From Bryobacterales bacterium (GTDB lineage Bacteria > Acidobacteriota > Terriglobia > Bryobacterales > Bryobacteraceae), in assembly GCA_947446025.1 (NCBI GenBank), contig CANFEY010000020.1, positions 1 to 64,000 of the forward strand: DNA of 64,000 bases. The letters are read 5' to 3'. The notes below the pieces were generated by a model that saw only the letters and a list, made by a program, of their open reading frames with translations, had not been told where the DNA came from and searched no databases. Every line of letters begins with the position of its first letter. The stretch's first letter is position 1. This document shows, one piece after another, positions 47,865-55,698 of this stretch. The translations under genes and the position numbers were made by a program.

Positions 47865-50489
47865 CTACTTCCCCGCCCCCAGCTTCCGCCGCAGCTCATC
47901 GGTGAAGTTCAGCAGGAACGTCACGTGCGCGTTGCCCTTGGTCTCGGGCGAAGCCTCCGGCGCGGGAAACACCGCGAAGCGCTTGCCGTCCGGATGGATC
48001 GCATAGCTGAGATTGTTCCCCGAGAGGCGGATCGCCACCGGCGACCACTGCTTGGGCTGCCCATGCGCGATCGAGTCATTCTGCGGCGTGATCTCAGCAG
48101 TCATGATGTGGTTGTCGGGACTCAAGAAATACACCGCGCGTCCGTTCGGAGCCCAGAGCGGGGCGGCACCGCCGTTCGCCGAAACCTGCCACCGTCCGCT
48201 GCCGCTGGGGTACGGCTTTACGTAGATTTCCAAGCGCCCGGACTCATTGGAAGCGTAGGCCAACCACTTCCCATCCGGAGAAAGCGCGGGGAATGTTTCG
48301 CTCGCCGCGGTTTGAACCAGCACACGAGGTGCGCCCGCCTTAGGATGCTCTCGATCCGTCAAATCCAACGGCATCGCGAACAAATCCTGTTGGGTTGCCG
48401 GAGAATTGTCCATGAAAACGAGTTCCTTGCCGTCCGCTGAGAATCCGTAAGCAGTCACGTTGTTCTCGCTGCTGTAGATCCTTTGGCGCTCACCCGCGCC
48501 GTCGGCCCGGTACCAACTGAGGCCGATACCGGGAGGAGTGTTGTCGCGCACCGCTAGATACTTGCCGTCTGACGTCCACACCGGATAGTTCGCCGCACGG
48601 ATCTTGTTGACGCTTCCCCGCACAAGGTCCACAATGCTCAGATCGATCTCGGTTGCCGTGCGGGTGGCCACAGCCAGCTTGGTACCATCTGGCGAAAATC
48701 TCGGCACACTATAGATGGCCCGTTCTTGAATCAACGGGGTCATCTGCCCGGACTGGTCCATCAAAACGATCGGCCAAGTCTGCTCCGCTTCACGACCGGC
48801 GCGATAGAGTAACGTGCCGGATCGCGAAATATCGAAGTGTCCGCTGCCACTGGCCGAATCGCTGGCCAAATCTTCCACCAGGGGAACCGTCGTGCCCACC
48901 AGTTCCAGCTTCTTCGCATCAAAGCGGCTGCCCAAGAGAGCACCGTCGCGTACAAACAGGAAGTAGTCTTCGTCGCCGGATTCCACCACGCGGCCCGCGT
49001 ACGCGCCCCGCACCAAAAATTTGGCTTCGCCCCCAGCCAAAGGTTGAATCCAGATATCGCCGCTGCTCATAGAAGAAACCGAAGTCGAGGCCGTGTAGAG
49101 CACCGCGTTCCCCTTGCTGGAGTAGCTGGGCCAGCGGTGCGTGGAGATCGGTGGCGTCGCCTTCGTCACCAGTTGGGCCGGGCCGCCACCAGCAGGAACT
49201 TTGCTGATCCCCGTGCTGCCGTTTCGAACTAAGAAGCTGCTGCCATCCGCGAGCCAATCACTGCCCAGTCCGAACGCGGCGTCCGCGAACGCAACCGGCG
49301 CGCCGCCGTTCACCGAGCCCTTCTTCATCTTCCCGCCCGCGAAGTAGCTCACTTCCTGCCCATCGAAGGTGAACTGCGGATTCTGCGCGCCCTCGCTCCC
49401 CGGCAGCCGCGTTTCGGTTGGGGAATCGAGAAGGCGCGTCGCAAGCTGCGTTCCCGTGTCCGTCTTCACCAGGTACACGATCCGCCGCCCGTCCGGCGAG
49501 ATGGCGAAGGTGTTGTAGTCCGCCGCAATCGCATTGGGCCCCAGGTCCACGTTGAGACGAGTGAGCGGAGCGTCGGTCACGGGAGCGCTGCGCCACGGTG
49601 CCCACAGAGCCACGCCGAGTCCCGCGGCGAGCACGCCCGCCGCGATCCATCCATATGGATTCGCGGGCGCAGCCCGCTCTACTACTACCGCAGGGGCGGC
49701 CTCGGACCCGATCATTTCCATCGCGTCCGCAATGTCGCGCAGCCGCTTCCGTGGATCTTTCTCCAGACACTTGCGAATAAGCGGACGCATGCGCTCCGGA
49801 ATCGCGTCGAGCTTCACTTCGTCGCGCAGGACGGCGGCCAGCAGCTCCGCCATTTCCGCGCCTTGGAAGGGGCGCTTGCCGGTGAGCAATTCGTAGAGCA
49901 CCACCCCGAACGACCAGATGTCGGCGCGCTTATCCACCGGCTTGCCCTTGGCTTGCTCCGGAGGCATGTAGGCCGCAGTGCCCAGGATCATCCCCGCGTC
50001 CGTCAACTCCATCGTTAGCGTCGGCGAATCCTCGCTCGGCGTCTCCGTGCGAGCCTGCCCCACTTTCGCCAACCCGAAGTCAAGCACCTTTAGCACACCC
50101 TCCGGCGTGATCTTCAGATTCCCAGGCTTCAGATCCCGATGCGTGACCGCCCGCTCATGCGCGTAATCCAGCGCATCCGCCATCTGCCGCGCGTAGTCGA
50201 GCACCGTCTCCACCGGCAGCGGCCCCTTCGGCGATTCGCCTTCAATCAGCTCCATCACCAGAAAGTTAGGCCCGACATCGTAGAGCGTGCAGATGTTCGG
50301 ATGATTCAGCGAAGCGATCACCTTGGCCTCGCGCTCGAAGCGCTCCGTGAACTGCTGCGCGGAAACCTTGATCGCCACCTCGCGTCCCAACCGCGTATCA
50401 CGAGCCCGGTACACCGAGCCCATCCCTCCGCGGCCCAGCTCGTCCAAAATGAGATAGTGGCTAAGCTTTTCTACAGGCGAGAGTTGCAT
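47865..50489 (-). CDS. Ser/Thr protein kinase with C-terminal beta-propeller repeats
   Basis: This 874-aa protein has a Hanks-type kinase domain (1 to about 265: ELGRGGMGSVYRARD, VAIKV, HRDLKPGNLKI, VLDFGLAKV, GTAAYMPPEQ), one membrane helix (YGWIAAGVLAAGLGVAL, about 280) and an extracytoplasmic TolB/PD40-type propeller (for example NTFAISPDGRRIVYLV, VPRFSPDGTKLAVAT, FPALSPDGKWLAYAS). This fusion is abundant in acidobacteria; the propeller is assumed to sense an external ligand. TACCAT lies seven bases before ATG 50489. Confidence 0.92.
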   Translation of the reverse strand: MQLSPVEKLSHYLILDELGRGGMGSVYRARDTRLGREVAIKVSAQQFTERFEREAKVIASLNHPNICTLYDVGPNFLVMELIEGESPKGPLPVETVLDYARQMADALDYAHERAVTHRDLKPGNLKITPEGVLKVLDFGLAKVGQARTETPSEDSPTLTMELTDAGMILGTAAYMPPEQAKGKPVDKRADIWSFGVVLYELLTGKRPFQGAEMAELLAAVLRDEVKLDAIPERMRPLIRKCLEKDPRKRLRDIADAMEMIGSEAAPAVVVERAAPANPYGWIAAGVLAAGLGVALWAPWRSAPVTDAPLTRLNVDLGPNAIAADYNTFAISPDGRRIVYLVKTDTGTQLATRLLDSPTETRLPGSEGAQNPQFTFDGQEVSYFAGGKMKKGSVNGGAPVAFADAAFGLGSDWLADGSSFLVRNGSTGISKVPAGGGPAQLVTKATPPISTHRWPSYSSKGNAVLYTASTSVSSMSSGDIWIQPLAGGEAKFLVRGAYAGRVVESGDEDYFLFVRDGALLGSRFDAKKLELVGTTVPLVEDLASDSASGSGHFDISRSGTLLYRAGREAEQTWPIVLMDQSGQMTPLIQERAIYSVPRFSPDGTKLAVATRTATEIDLSIVDLVRGSVNKIRAANYPVWTSDGKYLAVRDNTPPGIGLSWYRADGAGERQRIYSSENNVTAYGFSADGKELVFMDNSPATQQDLFAMPLDLTDREHPKAGAPRVLVQTAASETFPALSPDGKWLAYASNESGRLEIYVKPYPSGSGRWQVSANGGAAPLWAPNGRAVYFLSPDNHIMTAEITPQNDSIAHGQPKQWSPVAIRLSGNNLSYAIHPDGKRFAVFPAPEASPETKGNAHVTFLLNFTDELRRKLGAGK

Positions 50490-50496
50490 CTAAAAG

Positions 50497-50502
50497 ATGG
50501 TA
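50497..50502 (-). promoter_or_regulatory. -10-like hexamer TACCAT before the kinase gene
   Basis: TACCAT on the minus strand ends seven bases before ATG 50489; there is no SD. The rest of the gap up to about 50730 shows no gene I would support. Confidence 0.4.
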
Positions 50503-50742
50503 ACGCGCCGGAGCAAAATCCACCACTTCAACTTCAGCTTATAGCCTCCATTCCTTCGCCATGGAACTTCCGCCCGTCCGGCGGAGTCCAATGGTTAGGG
50601 GATTGGGTGTATGCTGGAGACAAATCGGAGAGTCGATTGGACCTTGCGGCAACCGCAGGGGTTCGGTATACTCCTCAGAGTGTCCTCTCCGGGGTTTCGG
50701 AGCGGCAAAGACCTGTACTCGTAACGTTATTGGAGGTATGTG

Positions 50743-52173
50743 GTGCAACCAAAGAATCGAATTTTGATGACGATTGCAGCCTTGGGGATTGGGCTGGGCT
50801 CCGGATGGATGCTGCCCGCGCAGGCCCCTGCGGATCCGGCCAAAGGACCGCAATGGAAAGACCGTGCCGAGTATGACTTGGCGGACGCCTACACCAAGGC
50901 CACCGATGCCAAGGGCCGCCTCGCCTCGCTAGACAAGTGGGCGCAAGCCAACCCGGATAGCGAAATGTTTGCCATGCGGGACGAATGGTACCTGGGCACC
51001 TACGGCGAAGTGAAGGACAACCGCAAGGCCTTCGACAAAGCCAAGGCAATGCGGGCCAAGAATCCCAACCACTATTTTTCGATCACCACGATCCTGAGCC
51101 TGATTTACGGCTTCCAACCGACCCCCGCCGCCGCGGATTTGGCCACGGCTGAGGAAACGGCGAAGTATGTCCTGGACAATGCTGACAAAGTTTTCTCCGC
51201 TGCGAACAAGCCGGCCACGCTGGCCGACGCGCAGTGGACTCCGCTGATGACGCAGAACAAGCCCGTGATCTCGGCTCTGGCACTGCGCACCAGCGCCTGG
51301 GTTTGGGTCCAGCGTAAGGACGATGCCCGCGCGGAAACCGAACTGACCAAGGTGATCCAGGCCGATTGCGACCAGCCGCAGTTCTCTTACATGCTGGGAC
51401 AATCTAAGTTCAACCAGTATCAGAAGGGTAAAGACTTAGCCAAGGTCCCCGGAGCGATCTTCCACATCGCCCGCGCCGCCGAATATGCCGGTGCCAATGC
51501 GGCCACCATCAGTGCCGCCAACCGCACAGCGTACAAGAACTTCGTGCAGACCACTTACAAGCAGTACCACGGTAGCGACGACGGCCTCCCCGCGCTGCTC
51601 GCGCAGGCTAAGGCCAACTGCGTGCCCCCGGCCGACTACAAGGTTGAATCCATCACCGACATCCAAGCCAAGGAAATGGCGAATCGCGAAGCCTGGGAGA
51701 AGGAACACCCCGACTTGGCCTTCTGGGACAACACCATCAAGACCAACCTCCTGGGTGCCGACGGCGCTTCCATCTTTGAAAACAACATCAAAGACAGCTT
51801 GATCCCCCCGGGACCTCCCGCCACGCCGTTTTCCACCTTCAAGGCCAAGATCATCTCGCTGACGCCGGAGACCTCGCCCAAGGAAATGGTGGTTGCTGTC
51901 TTCAACGGCACCATCGCCGACGCCAAACTTACCTTTGATCCTGCCCTTCCCGGCACCATGCCTGTTGGCTCTGAGATCGAGTTCAAAGGCGTGCCCACTT
52001 CCTACACGAAGGACCCCTTCATGGTGACCTTCGCCATCGATATGGAAGAAAAGCAGCTCACCGGCTGGACCGGCGTGGGTCCAGTGAACGCCAAGCAGAC
52101 CAAGGGCAAGGCTGCGGCCAAGGGCGCAACCAAGGGTGCCACAAAGGGCGCGACCAAGGGTAAGGCCAAGTAG
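50743..52173 (+). CDS. Secreted conserved protein with Lys/Gly/Ala/Thr repeat tail
   Basis: This protein of about 476 aa has a signal peptide (to MLPAQAP), a mostly helical, TPR-like body (EYDLADAYTKATDAKGRLAS, AETELTKVIQADCDQPQF), a small beta domain (FKAKIISLTPETSPKEMVV) and a C-terminal tail of KGAT repeats encoded by 12-bp units. The function is unknown; the type is typical of acidobacteria. TGGAGG at 50731-50736 favours the GTG at 50743 over GTG 50740. It is followed by a clear terminator. Confidence 0.75.
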   Translation: MQPKNRILMTIAALGIGLGSGWMLPAQAPADPAKGPQWKDRAEYDLADAYTKATDAKGRLASLDKWAQANPDSEMFAMRDEWYLGTYGEVKDNRKAFDKAKAMRAKNPNHYFSITTILSLIYGFQPTPAAADLATAEETAKYVLDNADKVFSAANKPATLADAQWTPLMTQNKPVISALALRTSAWVWVQRKDDARAETELTKVIQADCDQPQFSYMLGQSKFNQYQKGKDLAKVPGAIFHIARAAEYAGANAATISAANRTAYKNFVQTTYKQYHGSDDGLPALLAQAKANCVPPADYKVESITDIQAKEMANREAWEKEHPDLAFWDNTIKTNLLGADGASIFENNIKDSLIPPGPPATPFSTFKAKIISLTPETSPKEMVVAVFNGTIADAKLTFDPALPGTMPVGSEIEFKGVPTSYTKDPFMVTFAIDMEEKQLTGWTGVGPVNAKQTKGKAAAKGATKGATKGATKGKAK

Positions 52174-52193
52174 CTTCCTCCAGTAGTCACGCA

Positions 52194-52221
52194 GGGGATG
52201 CCTCCGGGCATCCCCTTTTTT
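52194..52221 (+). terminator. Rho-independent terminator
   Basis: A perfect 9-bp stem (GGGGATGCC with GGCATCCCC), a TCCG tetraloop and six Ts lie 20 bp after the stop of the preceding gene. It is the best intrinsic terminator in the window. Confidence 0.92.
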
Positions 52222-52240
52222 GTTATCGGGAGGCGATAGA

Positions 52241-53926
52241 ATGAAGCGCTTTTCTCTCTGGCACCTGGCGATCGTCGCCGTGCTCTCCATCCTCACCTAC
52301 GCGAACTCCGCCTCGGGAGCCTACGTGTGGGACGACGAAGTCCAGATCGTCAAGAACGAGAACCTGCGGTCGCTCGCCACCATTCCCTCCGCCTTCACCG
52401 AGCCCTTTTGGGGATTCGCCACGCCGGAGGCCGTCAACCAATCGAACTTCTACCGCCCCATCCAAACCGTGCTCTACACGCTCGCCTACGCCTGGGGCGG
52501 CCTCGACCCCTTCACAGGCCATTTGATGAGCATCGCGCTGCATACGCTGGCCGGAATCCTTGTTTACCTGATTTGCGTGCAGCTGGGGTTGCTGCCCGCC
52601 GTGTCACTACTCGCCGCCGCGCTGTTCGCCACCCACCCCATCCACACCGAAGCCGTCGCCTGGATCGCCGCCACGCCGGACCTCGCCTGCGGTGTCTTCT
52701 ACTTCGCCTCCTTTCTGGCGTTCCTTAAGTCGGACTGCGGAGCGCAGCGCAAGCGGCTCCTCATCTCCGCGGTGTTGCTGCTCCCCGCCCTGCTCTCCAA
52801 GGAAATGGCGGTCACGCTGCCGGTGGTGATTTTTCTCTACAGCTTCCGCCGCCTTACCCTCGCGCAACAAGCCCGGATGCTTGCGCCCTACGGTGTAGTC
52901 ACCGCGATCTACCTCGCGATGCGCATCAATGCGCTGGGCTTCGTCGCCACACAGCACACGAATCTCACTTTGAGCGCGCTCGATTGGTTCACGCTCGGCA
53001 TCCAGGTCTTCGCGCGCTACATCTGGTTCGCACTGATCCCGCATCCGCTACTGGCCTATCACCAGATCCCGCTCCACCTGGACGACCGGCTGGTGCCCTT
53101 TCTCATCGCGCTCACCGCGGTGCTCGGCTTGTCGTATTTGGCGTGGAAGAAGCGAGACTTCTGGTTCCTCGCCTTCGCCGTCATGCTGGTGCCGGTGTTC
53201 TACTTCAACGGCATCAGCACTGCGTTCATGGCGGACCGCTACCTCTACATTCCGAGCCTTGCGGCAGTGATCCTTGCGGCGAGTTCGCTGGCGGCCATGC
53301 CGTCCCGCTACGCGCTGTGGTTCGGCTGGGCCGTCGTCGCGATCTTCGCCGTCCGCTCCATGGACCGCAACCAGGATTGGAAGGACGGCGAGACCATCTT
53401 CAGTCAAACGTTGGCCGACGAACCCAACATCGCCCGCATCCAGCTCGACCTCGCCAAGATCCTGCTCAACCGCGGCAACGATAAAGGAGCCCGCCTCCAC
53501 ATGGAAGTCGCCCTGGCTTCGATGGACAGCGCAAAATACTCGCAACTCCCCGACGACTACTACCGCGCCCACATCGGCCTGGGAGCCATCTTCGCCCGCT
53601 CGCGCGACTACCCTCAAGCCCGCGAACACCTGGAAGCAGCCAAACAAGCCGACCCCAAGGGCGAGTGGCCGTATCTCTATCTGGGCGGCATCGCCATGGA
53701 GGCCGACAACGACATGCCCCGCGCCGTCGAGTTGCTGCAGACGGCCGTCCGCCTGGGCCCCATCAATGAGCTCGCCCGCGACTACCTGGGCATCGCCTAC
53801 TTCAACCTCGGCCGCGTGCAGGAAGCCAAGGCGGAGTTCGAAGCGGCGCTCAAGATCAACCCCACCCACGCCGACGCACGGTCGCATTTGGAGATGGCGA
53901 ACAAGGCGCTCACCTCGGCGCAGTAA
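52241..53926 (+). CDS. TMTC-like membrane protein with C-terminal TPRs
   Basis: This 561-aa protein starts with about ten membrane helices in a GT-C-like layout (SGAYVWDDEVQIVKNENL as the first loop with the DDE motif, FYRPIQTVLY, ATHPIHTEAVAWIA) and ends with TPR repeats (AREHLEAAKQADPKGEWPYL, GIAYFNLGRVQEAKAEFEAA). This matches the TMTC/DUF1736 group, whose eukaryotic members are O-mannosyltransferases; the bacterial role is unknown. GGGAGG precedes the ATG at 52241. Confidence 0.82.
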   Translation: MKRFSLWHLAIVAVLSILTYANSASGAYVWDDEVQIVKNENLRSLATIPSAFTEPFWGFATPEAVNQSNFYRPIQTVLYTLAYAWGGLDPFTGHLMSIALHTLAGILVYLICVQLGLLPAVSLLAAALFATHPIHTEAVAWIAATPDLACGVFYFASFLAFLKSDCGAQRKRLLISAVLLLPALLSKEMAVTLPVVIFLYSFRRLTLAQQARMLAPYGVVTAIYLAMRINALGFVATQHTNLTLSALDWFTLGIQVFARYIWFALIPHPLLAYHQIPLHLDDRLVPFLIALTAVLGLSYLAWKKRDFWFLAFAVMLVPVFYFNGISTAFMADRYLYIPSLAAVILAASSLAAMPSRYALWFGWAVVAIFAVRSMDRNQDWKDGETIFSQTLADEPNIARIQLDLAKILLNRGNDKGARLHMEVALASMDSAKYSQLPDDYYRAHIGLGAIFARSRDYPQAREHLEAAKQADPKGEWPYLYLGGIAMEADNDMPRAVELLQTAVRLGPINELARDYLGIAYFNLGRVQEAKAEFEAALKINPTHADARSHLEMANKALTSAQ

Positions 53927-54538
53927 CTAGGCAGGCCGGATCATCTCAAACCGGTCCTTCGTGCGCACATACACCGGCCCCGCCATGCGCCCGATGGCGT
54001 CCAACTTATCCGCATCGATCTCGCCGATGCTGTTGACCATCCCGTCCTGGACGTGGAAGCGGACCACCTCGCCCAGCACCATCGTGCCCCCCAGGAAATT
54101 GCCGCTCACCGGGACCAGCTGGTGCAGCTTGCACTCCATGTTCACGCGGCTCTCCTTTACGCGCGGCGGTTTCACCACTTCACTCGGCACGGGCGTGAGT
54201 CCTGAAAACTGGAATTCGTCCACTTCAGGAGGATACTCGCCCGCTGTGGCGTTCATCTGCGCGGCGAAGTCTTCGCTACAGATGTTGACCACAAATTCGC
54301 CGGTGGCCTCGATGTTTACCAACGTGTCCTTCTTGGGCCGGTCGCCGCCGCGCACCATGGGGCAGAAGGCGATGATGGGCGGATTCGCGCTCGCCACCGT
54401 GAAAAAGCTGAAGGGTGCCAGGTTCAACACGCCATCCGCGCTGATGGTGGAGACGAACGCAATCGGGCGCGGCAGAATGGACCCGGACAAGAGCCGGTAG
54501 ACATCCCAGTGGTCGCGCGTTTTTGGGTCGATGATCAT
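53927..54538 (-). CDS. Flavin reductase family protein (FMN-binding)
   Basis: This 203-aa protein has a split-barrel flavin reductase fold: YRLLSGSILPRPIAFVSTIS, LNLAPFSFFTVASANPPIIA, FVVNICSEDFAAQMNATAGE and ECKLHQLVPVSGNFLGGTMV. It binds FMN and either reduces flavin or acts on small ligands. ATG 54538 is preceded by TATAAT seven bases upstream. Its stop abuts the stop of the convergent TMTC-like gene with no gap. Confidence 0.87.
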   Translation of the reverse strand: MIIDPKTRDHWDVYRLLSGSILPRPIAFVSTISADGVLNLAPFSFFTVASANPPIIAFCPMVRGGDRPKKDTLVNIEATGEFVVNICSEDFAAQMNATAGEYPPEVDEFQFSGLTPVPSEVVKPPRVKESRVNMECKLHQLVPVSGNFLGGTMVLGEVVRFHVQDGMVNSIGEIDADKLDAIGRMAGPVYVRTKDRFEMIRPA

Positions 54539-54544
54539 TTGCTG

Positions 54545-54551
54545 TATTATA
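54545..54551. promoter_or_regulatory. Shared divergent -10 box TATTATA
   Basis: On the + strand TATTAT (54545-54550) ends six bases before the GTG at 54557. On the - strand TATAAT (54551-54546) ends seven bases before the ATG at 54538. The two -10 elements occupy the same base pairs, and the start codons are only 18 bp apart. Confidence 0.6.
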
Positions 54552-54556
54552 CCGGG

Positions 54557-55621
54557 GTGGGGATCATCAACTGGCAAGGTTGGCTTCGGCGGCCGCAGAA
54601 CGTATGGCTGCGGCGCGCCATGTTTCAGATTCATTTGTGGACCGGTGTCGCGCTTGGCCTGTACATTCTCGCCATCAGCGTGAGCGGTAGCGCGGTGGTG
54701 TTCCGCAATGAGATCTACCGCGAGGCGGATCAGGGTCCGCGCATCGTGCAAGTGCGCGGCGAGAAACTCTCCGATGACGCCCTCAAGGCTGCGGCCACCA
54801 AGGCCCACCCTGGCGACACCGTCAGCTACCTATGGCCCGCGAAACGCCCCGACCAGGCCACGGAAGTTTGGCTCGATCACGACGGCGAACGCAATCAACG
54901 CCTCTTTGATCCCTACACCGCCGAAGACCTTGGGCCCTCAGTGCCCTACGCCATTCAGATCACGGCCTGGTTCATGCGCCTGCACACCGAACTGTTGGGC
55001 GGCGATACCGGCAAGACCATCAACGGTATTGCCTCCATCATCTTCACCCTCCTCTGCATCAGCGGAGCCATCGTCTGGTGGCCCGGCGTCGACAAGTGGA
55101 AGCGCAGTCTGTGGGTCAATCCGAAGTCCGGCTGGAAGCGCATCAACTGGGACCTGCACAGCTCAGTCGGCTTCTGGACCTTCGGGCTGGTGTTCATGTG
55201 GGCCGTGACGGGAATCTTCGTCGTGTGGCCCACGCCGTTCGAGCGCCAGCTGCACAAAGTGATGCCGCTGATTCAGTACGCGGTGCCCGAAGACGCAGCG
55301 GAGGAACCCCGCGCCCTCGCCGCGACCACGGTTCCGGCACAGGTGACGCCGCTGCCTCTTCCGGGTCCAGGAACGGGCAAGGGCGGCTTCGCCAAAGGCC
55401 GAGGCAAGCGCGCCCCCATAAGGCGCAGCCCCGGCGATCAGGTGGTCCGCTGGGCCTACTATCTCCACTTCGGCAACTTCGCCGGGAACAAGACCAAGGC
55501 CCTGTGGGTGGCTCTAGGATTGCTCCCGTCGCTGCTGTTCGTCACCGGGACCATCATGTGGTGGAATCGAGTGCTGAGTCCCAGTGCCCGCCGAGCCAAG
55601 CGCGCCGCGAGATCTACCTAG
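54557..55621 (+). CDS. PepSY-associated membrane protein
   Basis: The GTG at 54557 gives 354 aa with the PepSY_TM layout. The first helix is IHLWTGVALGLYILAISVSG, followed by a periplasmic PepSY-like stretch, HTELLGGDTGKTINGIASII, WWPGVDKWKRSLWV, NWDLHSSVGFWTFGLVFMWA and a last helix near ALWVALGLLPSLLFVTGTIM. Conserved His residues on several helices probably ligate heme, as in PepSY iron-reductase proteins (inference). A Pro/Gly-rich insert lies near 265-300. It is divergent from a flavin reductase, a functional hint at flavin or iron reduction. Confidence 0.85.
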   Translation: MGIINWQGWLRRPQNVWLRRAMFQIHLWTGVALGLYILAISVSGSAVVFRNEIYREADQGPRIVQVRGEKLSDDALKAAATKAHPGDTVSYLWPAKRPDQATEVWLDHDGERNQRLFDPYTAEDLGPSVPYAIQITAWFMRLHTELLGGDTGKTINGIASIIFTLLCISGAIVWWPGVDKWKRSLWVNPKSGWKRINWDLHSSVGFWTFGLVFMWAVTGIFVVWPTPFERQLHKVMPLIQYAVPEDAAEEPRALAATTVPAQVTPLPLPGPGTGKGGFAKGRGKRAPIRRSPGDQVVRWAYYLHFGNFAGNKTKALWVALGLLPSLLFVTGTIMWWNRVLSPSARRAKRAARST

Positions 55622-55631
55622 TCCCACGTGG

Positions 55632-55691
55632 GGCAGGTTCCCGACCTGCCAGCCCGCTGCGGACACCCATCTGGCAGGACGGAATCCTGCC
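55632..55691. repeat. Two tandem REP-like palindromes
   Basis: GGCAGGT-N5-ACCTGCC (55632-55650) and GGCAGGA-N5-TCCTGCC (55673-55691) lie between convergent genes. They share the GGCAGG core with the palindromes at 4969, 8399 and 43399. A third half-site GGCAGGTGAAATT follows within the 3' end of the next gene. Confidence 0.75.
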
Positions 55692-55698
55692 TCACGGC

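Noticed and set aside
50561-50767. Short open frame in the gap after the kinase gene
   Set aside because: Atypical composition, no SD, and it runs across the SD and start of the real gene at 50743.
53927-54808. A 293-aa version of the flavin reductase
   Set aside because: The first 90 codons are the antisense of the PepSY gene; the family N-terminus and the TATAAT box both fit the ATG at 54538.
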